From the NCBI RefSeq assembly GCF_902498845.1, contig NZ_CABVLM010000010.1, positions 144,045-208,044 on the forward strand: a stretch of DNA of 64,000 bases, given 5' to 3'. Below, piece by piece: positions 9,548 to 17,081 of the stretch. Source of the stretch: Pseudoalteromonas rhizosphaerae. GTDB lineage: Bacteria > Pseudomonadota > Gammaproteobacteria > Enterobacterales > Alteromonadaceae. Positions within the stretch are counted from its first letter, which is position 1. Every line of letters begins with the position of its first letter. The notes below the pieces were generated by a model. That model ran no database searches. It worked only from the letters and a program-made list of their open reading frames with translations, and was not told the DNA's origin. Position numbers and translations under genes: made by a program.

Positions 9548-10315
9548 GGTAAAGACAGTTATACTCTACTTGACATGCTGCAGCATTTACAGCGTGTTGC
9601 ACCTATTAAATTTGATTTGTTTGTTGTTAACCTTGATCAAAAGCAACCAGGCTTTCCTGAACATGTATTGCCAGCATATTTAGACACTCAGAATATTGAA
9701 TACAAAATTGTTGAAGAAGACACCTACAGTATAGTGACTGATATTATTCCTGAAGGTAAAACAACCTGTTCGCTATGCTCACGCTTACGTCGCGGCATTT
9801 TATACCGTACCGCAAATGAAATGGGAGCCACTAAAATCGCCTTAGGTCATCATCGCGACGATATGATCGAAACCCTATTCTTAAATATGTTTTATGGTGG
9901 CAAACTGAAAAGCATGCCAGCTAAATTAATGAGCGATAACGGCGAGCACATGGTAATTCGTCCATTAGCCTACTGTAAAGAAACAGATATTGAACAATAT
10001 GCTATCAGCCAAGCATATCCTATCATTCCATGTAATCTGTGTGGCTCACAAGAAAATCTGCAACGCAAACATACCAAAGCGATGCTTGCACAGTGGGATA
10101 TTGAGCACCCTGGTCGTATTGAGAGTATTTTTACTGCAATGCAAAATGTTGTGCCTTCGCATCTAGCAGATAATGAGTTATTTGATTTCACCAACTTAAA
10201 AACCGGTGAAGTAATTGATGGCGGCGATATTGCGCTTGATAAACCAGACATACCAAAACAACCTGTACTTAACGATGATGAAACAGCTGATGTTGTGACA
10301 ATTAATTTAAGTTAA
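9548..10315 (+). pseudogene. ttcA: Host ttcA, 5' end removed by the island
   Basis: Reading back in frame from the ATG at 9575, TtcA homology continues to GKDSYTLLD at 9548 and then meets a stop at 9545-9547. The gene is thus cut inside the PP-loop motif SGGKDS, which loses its first residues with everything upstream. The rest is well preserved: [21 protein letters not shown] and a normal C terminus. A 246-residue product from 9575 would lack the ATP loop and should be inactive. It is followed by an intrinsic terminator and lies on the conserved-chromosome side. The missing 5' half should be found beyond the left edge of the window if a single insertion caused the break. Confidence 0.88.
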
Positions 10316-10336
10316 CAAATTAACTTAAAGAATAAC

Positions 10337-10367
10337 AATGCCGCGTATATCGCGGCATTTTTGTTTT
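10337..10367 (+). terminator. Intrinsic terminator after ttcA remnant
   Basis: A 9-bp stem (AATGCCGCG/CGCGGCATT) around a TATAT loop is followed by a T-rich tract. It ends the plus-strand ttcA transcript and may also help stop minus-strand secF transcription. Confidence 0.85.
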
Positions 10368-10383
10368 CCGTTGATAAAGTCAG

Positions 10384-11310
10384 TTACGGCATATCCATCA
10401 ACGCTTGGCTTTGCTCATCGACCTTAACTTGATAGTTTTCATGCCTTAAACCAAGTAACTGTGGTAACGTTGCAGCAATACAAATTGACGATAATGTTCC
10501 CACAACAATTCCTACAAATAGTGCGATAGAAAACCCCTGTAACGGCGCACCAGCCAATAACCACACACTCGCCACTGTTGCAAGAGTAGTGCCTGAGGTG
10601 ATTAAAGTACGGGTCAAAGTGCTCTTAATTGATTCATTGATCACCGTATTCACGCTAGCTTGTTGTGTTGTGGAATCTAAGCGCAGTAGCTCGCGTACCC
10701 TGTCACCGACAATAATTGAATCATTTAATGAATAACCAATGATTGCCAGTAAACTCGCTAACACGGTTAAGTTAAAATCAAGCTGTAACCATGCAAATAA
10801 ACCAACTACCACCACCACGTCATGCATTAAAGCCACAACCGATCCCAACGCTAAACGCCACTCAAACCGTAGCGCTAAATAAATCATCACGGCAACCATT
10901 GCCGCAAATAATGCCAAACAGCCTTGTTCAAATAATTCATCGCCAACTTGTGAGCCTAAGTAAGAAGATGACAACACTTCAGCACCCAATGTCTCATCTT
11001 GCGTAAGCGTTGCTAACCAAGGCGATGTACTGGCTTGCTCAGCCTCTCTTAACTGAAAGTGCTGGCTAGATTGAGCGCTTAAGGTAAAGTCATCATGGTG
11101 ATAATAACTAATTTTCTTCGCCAGCTCAGCCTCACTAATTGGCACTGCAGTGGTAAACTCAGTTAAATAGCCACCAGTAAAATCAAGGCCGAAATTCAAT
11201 CCTTTTGTAGCAACCCCTATTACAGAGAGCAGCACTAGTAGGATAGATAAAACCAACCCCGATAAACGTAAGCGGGTTGTGGTGCTCATTTTTTCATTTG
11301 AATTACTCAT
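10384..11310 (-). CDS. secF: Protein translocase subunit SecF (second secDF set)
   Basis: SecF pairs with SecD in the inner membrane and uses the ion gradient to pull proteins through SecYEG from the periplasmic side. The 308-residue sequence has an N-terminal membrane segment, the FGLDFTGG motif, a periplasmic domain, and five further membrane segments including the SLNDSIIVGDRVRE region in TM4-5. It follows secD with a 4-nt overlap. There is no yajC-tgt context. The VemP-like gene upstream suggests the conditional SecDF2-type set; a housekeeping yajC-secD-secF should lie elsewhere. Confidence 0.93.
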   Translation of the reverse strand: MSNSNEKMSTTTRLRLSGLVLSILLVLLSVIGVATKGLNFGLDFTGGYLTEFTTAVPISEAELAKKISYYHHDDFTLSAQSSQHFQLREAEQASTSPWLATLTQDETLGAEVLSSSYLGSQVGDELFEQGCLALFAAMVAVMIYLALRFEWRLALGSVVALMHDVVVVVGLFAWLQLDFNLTVLASLLAIIGYSLNDSIIVGDRVRELLRLDSTTQQASVNTVINESIKSTLTRTLITSGTTLATVASVWLLAGAPLQGFSIALFVGIVVGTLSSICIAATLPQLLGLRHENYQVKVDEQSQALMDMP

Positions 11311-13160
11311 GCGCGAGCTCCTCGCTTATTTGCCAATTTTAAATACAAAGTCTGACTCAACGCCTTAGAAACATACACCCCGGTAAATACGCTAGTTATT
11401 AGCCCTAACGCCAGCGTAATTGCAAAGCCTTTGATTGGCCCATAGCCAATACCATATAAAATAATTGCCGTGATCATAGTGGTAATATTAGCATCAAAAA
11501 TTGTCGCAAATGCTTGTTGGTAGCCCTGCTCTATCGCTTGATATGGTGCTCGGCCTTTACGGCGCTCTTCTTTGATCCGCTCAAAAATAATAACATTAGT
11601 ATCAACAGCCATACCGATTGTCAGTACCAGCCCGGCTATGCCCGGTAAAGTTAGCACCACGCCAGGCAGCAGTGACATTAATCCTACTAAAGCTGTTAAA
11701 TTCAATAATAAGGCAATATTTGCCACCAGCCCTAAACGGCGATACCACAGCGCCATAAAGGCTAATGTAATACCCATTCCCAACATTAAGGCCGCGAGCC
11801 CATTATGTATGTTATCTGCTCCCAAGCTTGGCCCAATGGTTTGTTCTTGTACGATTGTCACCGGCGCAGTTAATGAACCTGCACGTAATAGCAATGCTAA
11901 ATCCTGCGCCGCTTGTGGGCTTTGCATATTAGTAATACTAAATTGGCTACTCAAATGTTGAGCTATATTGGCTACATTAATCACTTCACTTTTTTTAACT
12001 ACTTCACCTTTGGTATTTTTATAATATTCAGAATACACCGTTGCCATTGGTTTACCGATATTACGTTTTGAAAATGCCGACATCGCCTCGCCACCTTGAC
12101 TATCAAGGCTAAGTTGCACTAGCGGCTTGCCCCATTCATCGCGCCCTGCATGGGCATTATTGATGTGCTGTCCTGAAAAAATAGCAATTGGGTCTAAATT
12201 GATCGAGCCACCATTTTGCAGGTTAAAGGTTTTTCCGCCGATTTCTTTAAGCTGATAAAAATCAAGCGACGCTGTTGCACCTATAATACGTTTTGCTTCA
12301 CTTGGATCTTGTACACCGGGTAACTCAATACGAATACGTTGTTTACCTTGGCGCTGGGTAACTGCTTCAGTAATGCCTAATTCTTCAATACGGCCTCTTA
12401 AAGTGGTTAAGGTTTGACTCATTACTTCTTTATCAAACGCATTACTACCTTGTTCACTAAAACTAAATGCCACCGTTGTTAAATTACCTTGTGAATGCGC
12501 AGTTGCCATTAAACGCTCAAAACGCTTTAGTACATTCGCCTGTACTACGGCTAAGTCACTTTTAGCAGCAGGCAACGCATGTAATTCAAAACCATGGGCA
12601 TTTTTTTGTACACGAACACCTCTGGCTTTTTCATCACGAATAATTGTTTTAGTTTGTTCATACGCACTATCAAGTTGCTCTTGTTGCGCTTTCACTAAAT
12701 CAACATCTAATACAAATAACACACCACCATTAAGATCAAGACCTAATTTTATAGGTGCTAATCCTAAGCTTTGTAACCAATCGGGACTTGTTTGATGCGT
12801 GACTATTTTTGCATTCAACTGCGTAAATTCACTTTTTAACGCTTGTTGCGCTGCGGCACTTTTGGTTGGCTCTTGTAGTAACACATTTAATGAAAGGCTG
12901 TTTTGCGCCACTTGAATTGATTGCTCAACCAGAAACCCATGTTGATTTAAAAAATCAATAACAGATTTTTGCGAAGGAGTATTCGCTAGTAACTGCTGTG
13001 AATGTTGCTGGCTCTGCGTTGTACTCAGATGCAGCCACGATTTTGCTGGATATAAATTTGGTAAGGCACTGAGCGCTAATAATACCAGCGCCAAAAACAT
13101 CGCCATATAGCTTATTTTAAAACGCTGTAGCTGCGGTTTTTTTGATGAATTTTTTAACAT
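11307..13160 (-). CDS. secD: Protein translocase subunit SecD (second secDF set)
   Basis: SecD forms the large periplasmic half of SecDF. The start is placed at the ATG 13158-13160 because it follows an AAAGGAAG ribosome site and opens directly into the first membrane segment; longer readings begin inside the leader region. The 617-residue protein shows the LGLDLNGG motif, P1 and head subdomains, and a C-terminal six-TM bundle with TIGMAVDTNVIIFERIKEE. The Asp and Arg of that run are the conserved proton or sodium channel residues. It overlaps secF by 4 nt. Its ribosome site can pair with a sequence at the end of the upstream peptide gene (see the leader structure entry), implying stall-controlled translation. 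Confidence 0.93.
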   Translation of the reverse strand: MLKNSSKKPQLQRFKISYMAMFLALVLLALSALPNLYPAKSWLHLSTTQSQQHSQQLLANTPSQKSVIDFLNQHGFLVEQSIQVAQNSLSLNVLLQEPTKSAAAQQALKSEFTQLNAKIVTHQTSPDWLQSLGLAPIKLGLDLNGGVLFVLDVDLVKAQQEQLDSAYEQTKTIIRDEKARGVRVQKNAHGFELHALPAAKSDLAVVQANVLKRFERLMATAHSQGNLTTVAFSFSEQGSNAFDKEVMSQTLTTLRGRIEELGITEAVTQRQGKQRIRIELPGVQDPSEAKRIIGATASLDFYQLKEIGGKTFNLQNGGSINLDPIAIFSGQHINNAHAGRDEWGKPLVQLSLDSQGGEAMSAFSKRNIGKPMATVYSEYYKNTKGEVVKKSEVINVANIAQHLSSQFSITNMQSPQAAQDLALLLRAGSLTAPVTIVQEQTIGPSLGADNIHNGLAALMLGMGITLAFMALWYRRLGLVANIALLLNLTALVGLMSLLPGVVLTLPGIAGLVLTIGMAVDTNVIIFERIKEERRKGRAPYQAIEQGYQQAFATIFDANITTMITAIILYGIGYGPIKGFAITLALGLITSVFTGVYVSKALSQTLYLKLANKRGARA

Positions 13161-13164
13161 ATTG

Positions 13165-13265
13165 CTTCCTTTAAACCAATGCAAGCATCGGTTTCTCGCC
13201 TCATAGGCGCAGTAATTTATTTGCTTTAGTTGAATGACTAAAACATCGAAAAAATTAGTAGGAAG
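13165..13265 (-). promoter_or_regulatory. secD leader structure with sequestered ribosome site
   Basis: In the mRNA the secD Shine-Dalgarno AGGAAG (13165-13170) is perfectly complementary to CTTCCT (13260-13265), which begins two bases after the stop codon of the upstream peptide gene. The loop between them folds into three hairpins: 13225-13242 (TTTAGT/ACTAAA), 13197-13209 (CGCCT/AGGCG) and 13173-13194 (9 bp with one G-U). A ribosome halted at the last codons of the peptide gene would cover CTTCCT and free the secD ribosome site. The pairing is read directly; the switching is inferred from VemP and SecM logic. Confidence 0.65.
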
Positions 13266-13267
13266 AG

Positions 13268-13765
13268 TTAACTGAAGTAAGTAAGTACTGCACGGTATTG
13301 TAAGTTGGCGTCTTTCCAACCACTAATCCGTGATTTTTTACCTTCGTAGGCTACAAACCAAGGTAATGTTATTGGCGGTTCAAGGGGTTGTAAGTAAAGT
13401 TGGCGCGCAAGGCTAGGTACAAAAAACTCAAATATTGCCACATAACTTGGCTCAACTTGGCTTTGATACAGAAATAACGATGAATTACTCGCTGAAAAGC
13501 GTGGCTGTAAAGACTCAAACCCCGCGCCTTCTGTTTGTTGATCAGCCGCCGTAATTGGTATCTTCTTGGTAAAAGGGGTGCTATCTGATACTGAAGTATC
13601 AAATACCTTAACCTCTAAAACACTCAAATCAGATAACATCGCCGACTGAAAAAAAGCGGTAGGCTGGCTCACATTAGTCTCAGCGTTGCTCACAGCATTA
13701 GCCTGCACACTAAAAAGTGCAGTAAACAGCAGTAATACAGTAAGGACTAAGCGAAAACGGATCAT
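13268..13765 (-). CDS. VemP-like secreted arrest peptide, candidate regulator of secDF
   Basis: A 165-residue protein with a typical Sec signal peptide (residues 1-24, cleavage after VQANA), no enzymatic motif, and a C terminus rich in aromatic residues: R146-I-S-G-W-K-D-A-N-L-Q-Y157, then a tail ending YFS. It lies directly upstream of secD-secF on the same strand, 107 nt before the secD start. In Vibrio, VemP (159 residues, with a signal peptide, directly upstream of secDF2) stalls its own ribosome until it is exported, and so links SecDF2 synthesis to export activity. From memory the Vibrio arrest segment also has an RISGWK-type run. Size, export signal, position, C-terminal motif and the mRNA pairing all fit. 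Stalling itself is an inference. Confidence is for identification as VemP-like; that the ORF is real is much surer. Confidence 0.75.
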   Translation of the reverse strand: MIRFRLVLTVLLLFTALFSVQANAVSNAETNVSQPTAFFQSAMLSDLSVLEVKVFDTSVSDSTPFTKKIPITAADQQTEGAGFESLQPRFSASNSSLFLYQSQVEPSYVAIFEFFVPSLARQLYLQPLEPPITLPWFVAYEGKKSRISGWKDANLQYRAVLTYFS

Positions 13766-13842
13766 TTTATTATCTAAATAGTAAGCTGGTATTATAAATG
13801 GGGAGTAATTGCCCTATTTCAATAGCTAATTTGCAATTGAAC

Positions 13843-13872
13843 AAAAAAAACCGCAAGTAAAACTACTTACGG
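13843..13872 (-). terminator. Intrinsic terminator of the alcohol dehydrogenase gene
   Basis: An imperfect 9-bp stem (CCGTAAGTA/TACTTGCGG on the minus strand) is followed by a run of eight U, about 20 nt after the adh stop codon. Confidence 0.8.
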
Positions 13873-13892
13873 CCAAAAATCACAGTCGATAA

Positions 13893-14942
13893 TTAAGCGA
13901 CTTCAAGTGAGGACATGTCAATGACATAACGATGAGACAAGTCACCTTCTTTTAAGCGTTCAAAAGCCTGATTAATGTCTGCCATGTTGATCATCTCTAC
14001 TTCCGGTAAAATATTATGTAGCGCACAGAAATTAAGAATTTCTTGAGTTTGTGCAATACCACCAATCAAAGAGCCAGCCACGCGGCGACGCCCCAATAAT
14101 AATGGCACCGAGTTTGATTCAGCCATCTCACCCACTTGTCCTACTAATACTTGAGTACCATCAATATCTAATAGGGGCATATAAGGGGTAAAGTCATGCT
14201 TAACTGGAATAGTATTAATGATCACATCAAACTGATTAGCGTATGCTTTCATGGCTTGTTCGTCTTTAGATACCAGTAAACCTTCAGCTCCATATTCCAA
14301 CGCTTGCTGTTTTTTATCATCTGATCGACTAATAGCTGTCACATGGGCCCCCATTGCCGCAGCGATTTTAATTGCCATATGGCCTAACCCACCTAAGCCA
14401 ATAACGCCAACTCGGCTACCAGGCCCGACATTAAAAGTACGTAGCGGCGAATACGTGGTAATACCCGCGCATAAAATTGGCGCACACTTAGCAAGATCAA
14501 GTGATTCTGGAACGTTTAAAACAAACTCTTCGCGCACTACAATGTGTTTGGCGTAGCCACCTTTGGTTGATTCACCAGTGATACGATCTTTTCCTGAATA
14601 AGTTCCGACCATGCCTTCGCGACAAAATTGCTCTTCGCCTTTGTGGCATTGGTCACACTCAAGGCAGCTATCAACCATACAACCAACTGCTACATTATCG
14701 CCAACTTTGTATTTAGTCACTTTGCTGCCAACCTCAGTGACACGACCGACAATCTCATGTCCTGGTAAAATTGGGTAACTGGTGCCACCCCAATCATTAT
14801 TTACGGTATGTAGATCTGAATGGCACACCCCGCAATATAAGATTTCAATCGCAACATCTTCATCGCGCAAATCGCGTCTTTCAAAATGAAATGGCTCTAA
14901 TGGCGTATTAGCTTGATGTGCTGCGTATCCGATAGTTTTCAT
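13893..14942 (-). CDS. Zinc-dependent NADP(H) alcohol/aldehyde dehydrogenase (YahK/CAD type)
   Basis: A 349-residue medium-chain dehydrogenase that interconverts primary alcohols and aldehydes. The catalytic zinc ligands are Cys40 (CGVCHSD) and His62 (GHEIVG). The structural zinc ligands are the four cysteines of the DSCLECDQCHKGEEQFC loop (93, 96, 99, 107). The Rossmann motif GLGGLGHMAIK follows, and the downstream Ser-Arg (AISRSDDK) suggests NADP preference. These features are typical of the YahK/cinnamyl-alcohol group. It is monocistronic, ended by its own terminator, and divergent from the ABC exporter gene. Its physiological substrate cannot be read from sequence; aldehyde detoxification is likely. 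Confidence 0.88.
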   Translation of the reverse strand: MKTIGYAAHQANTPLEPFHFERRDLRDEDVAIEILYCGVCHSDLHTVNNDWGGTSYPILPGHEIVGRVTEVGSKVTKYKVGDNVAVGCMVDSCLECDQCHKGEEQFCREGMVGTYSGKDRITGESTKGGYAKHIVVREEFVLNVPESLDLAKCAPILCAGITTYSPLRTFNVGPGSRVGVIGLGGLGHMAIKIAAAMGAHVTAISRSDDKKQQALEYGAEGLLVSKDEQAMKAYANQFDVIINTIPVKHDFTPYMPLLDIDGTQVLVGQVGEMAESNSVPLLLGRRRVAGSLIGGIAQTQEILNFCALHNILPEVEMINMADINQAFERLKEGDLSHRYVIDMSSLEVA

Positions 14943-15120
14943 CTGCTTTCCCTTCTATGTTAAAAAACTGAGTTTAATTAACCACTCTAAAACATTGTCT
15001 TAAGCTGCCTAAACTGTACTATGTGCTGTTAGTAGTATAGCCCTAGATACAAACTGTTAAAGTTTATACTCTAGGCTACTAGAAAAAGTTTAATGCAGAC
15101 TTAATAGAGTTAGAGAAAAT

Positions 15121-16908
15121 ATGCGCGGAATGGGTAAACAAGAAGCAATAAAACATCATGATGCGATGAATTTAAAGCAAAGCATTGTCACCTTGTGGCC
15201 TTACTTAGTTGCTTTTAAAGGCCGTGTAACACTTGCAACACTGGCATTGACCGCCGCAAAGGGTGCCACTTTATTAATGCCATGGGCGCTGAAAGAAATA
15301 ATCGACAGTGTTGATCCAAGTTTACAAAATATAGTCATCGTACCCATAGCTTTACTGTTACTGTATGGCGGACTACGTTTTGCGAGTGTGTTTTTTGGTG
15401 AAGTACGTGATGCGTTGTTTGGTCGTGTAACTGAACATGCTATGCGCCATATTGGCCTAAAAGTATTTAATCACCTACACAGCCTTGAGTTGTCGTTTCA
15501 TCTTGATAGGCAAACTGGCGGCATTAGCCGTGATATAGAGCGTGGCACCAGTGGTTTAAGCTTCTTAATGCGCTTTTTAATGTTCAATATTGTGCCAACT
15601 TTATTTGAAATAGCCGTAGTTGCGATTATTTTTGCAACTTTATTTTCGCCGTGGTTTGCCGTAGTTACCCTGCTTGCAGTGGCTTTATATATTACCTTCA
15701 CGGTTGTTGTAACACAGTGGCGCAACCGCTTTATTCGCGAAGCAAACCAAGCCGATAATAATAGTAACAGCCGTGCTATTGACAGCTTACTTAATTATGA
15801 AACCGTTAAATATTTTAATAATGAAAAGCATGAAGCACAAACATATGATGGCTTTTTAGCTAGTTGGGAGCAAGCCCGGCTTAAAAACCGCTTATCGTTG
15901 CTTGCCCTTAATTCAGGTCAAGCCTTGATCATAGCAGCAGCGATCACCGCTTTAATGTGGCTTGCTAGTATTGAAGTGGTTAAAGGCACACTCTCTATTG
16001 GTGAGTTGGTAATGATCAACGCCTATATGATCCAATTATTTTTACCGCTCAATTTTTTAGGCTTTGTTTATCGAGAAATTCGCCGCGCCTTAACCGATCT
16101 TGAAAATATGCTCGGACTATTAACCCGTAAACCACTCATTTCAGATAAAGCAAATGCACAACAGCTCAATATACAACACGCTGATATAGAATTTAAAAAC
16201 GTTAACTTTGGCTACCATCCATCAAGGCCTATCATTAAGCAGCTTAGTTTTTCTATTAAAGCAGGCAGCAAAGTCGCGGTGGTGGGCGCCAGCGGAGCAG
16301 GAAAAAGCACCCTGGCCCGTTTACTGTATCGCTTTTATGATATTGACAGCGGTGAAATACATATTGATGGTCAACAACTTACTAGCGTCACACTCAACAG
16401 CTTGCGACAAGCGATTGCCATTGTGCCACAAGATACTGTGTTATTTAATACCAGCATTCGCGACAACATTGCTTATGGCCGTCCAGATGCTACAGCACAA
16501 GAGATTGATAACGCTATTAATATGGCGCATTTACGCAGCTTTATTGATAGTTTAGATAAAGGTGATCAAACCCTCGTTGGTGAACGAGGTTTAAAAGTTT
16601 CAGGCGGTGAAAAACAACGCATTGCCATAGCCCGAGCCATTTTAAAACGCTCTCCTATTATTATTTTTGACGAAGCAACATCAGCGCTAGACTCTCATTC
16701 CGAGCAAGCAATATTAAAAGCCATGTCTGCACTGGCCTCTAATCATACCAGTTTAGTTATTGCCCATCGCTTATCAACAATAACAGATGCAGACACGATT
16801 ATTGTGCTCAAAGAGGGTCAGCTGATCGAGCAAGGCAAACATGATGAGTTACTTACCCTCAATGGTGAATACGCGCGCATGTGGGAACTTCAACAAAAAA
16901 CAGCATAA
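15121..16908 (+). CDS. Atm1/HMT1-type ABC exporter (fused membrane and ATPase domains)
   Basis: This half-transporter of 595 residues has a six-helix exporter domain (about 25-320) and a C-terminal ATPase. Walker A GASGAGKST lies near 388-395, the signature VSGGEKQR near 492, Walker B IIIFDEATSALD near 513, and the H-loop in IAHRLST. The VKYFNNEKHE run after TM4 is characteristic of the Atm1/HMT1 branch, which exports glutathione-linked sulfur or metal conjugates. It would work as a homodimer in the inner membrane. Its first ATG has only a weak ribosome site; an alternative ATG (MNLKQS) lies 16 codons downstream. It is not in an operon with its neighbours. Confidence 0.87.
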   Translation: MRGMGKQEAIKHHDAMNLKQSIVTLWPYLVAFKGRVTLATLALTAAKGATLLMPWALKEIIDSVDPSLQNIVIVPIALLLLYGGLRFASVFFGEVRDALFGRVTEHAMRHIGLKVFNHLHSLELSFHLDRQTGGISRDIERGTSGLSFLMRFLMFNIVPTLFEIAVVAIIFATLFSPWFAVVTLLAVALYITFTVVVTQWRNRFIREANQADNNSNSRAIDSLLNYETVKYFNNEKHEAQTYDGFLASWEQARLKNRLSLLALNSGQALIIAAAITALMWLASIEVVKGTLSIGELVMINAYMIQLFLPLNFLGFVYREIRRALTDLENMLGLLTRKPLISDKANAQQLNIQHADIEFKNVNFGYHPSRPIIKQLSFSIKAGSKVAVVGASGAGKSTLARLLYRFYDIDSGEIHIDGQQLTSVTLNSLRQAIAIVPQDTVLFNTSIRDNIAYGRPDATAQEIDNAINMAHLRSFIDSLDKGDQTLVGERGLKVSGGEKQRIAIARAILKRSPIIIFDEATSALDSHSEQAILKAMSALASNHTSLVIAHRLSTITDADTIIVLKEGQLIEQGKHDELLTLNGEYARMWELQQKTA

Positions 16909-17081
16909 ACATGGAGACTCATCTTCGGCGCGGGATACACACTGTATGTCGCGTTGCTTGTTGTTTCACCTAACTGAGAAGTAATTCACCTCAAAAGTTT
17001 GTCTGTTTTTAGGTTATCAATAACAATCCGAGTTAGAAAAACGTGAGATAAAAATAATTAAATTACATTCAGGGAAATCCA

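Noticed and set aside
10791..11006. Plus-strand ORFs inside secD-secF
   Set aside because: Shadows of strongly conserved minus-strand membrane-protein genes.
13369..13602. Second minus-strand ORF overlapping the VemP-like gene
   Set aside because: Out of frame with the signal-peptide gene and without a ribosome site; the 13268-13765 frame has the export signal and conserved end.
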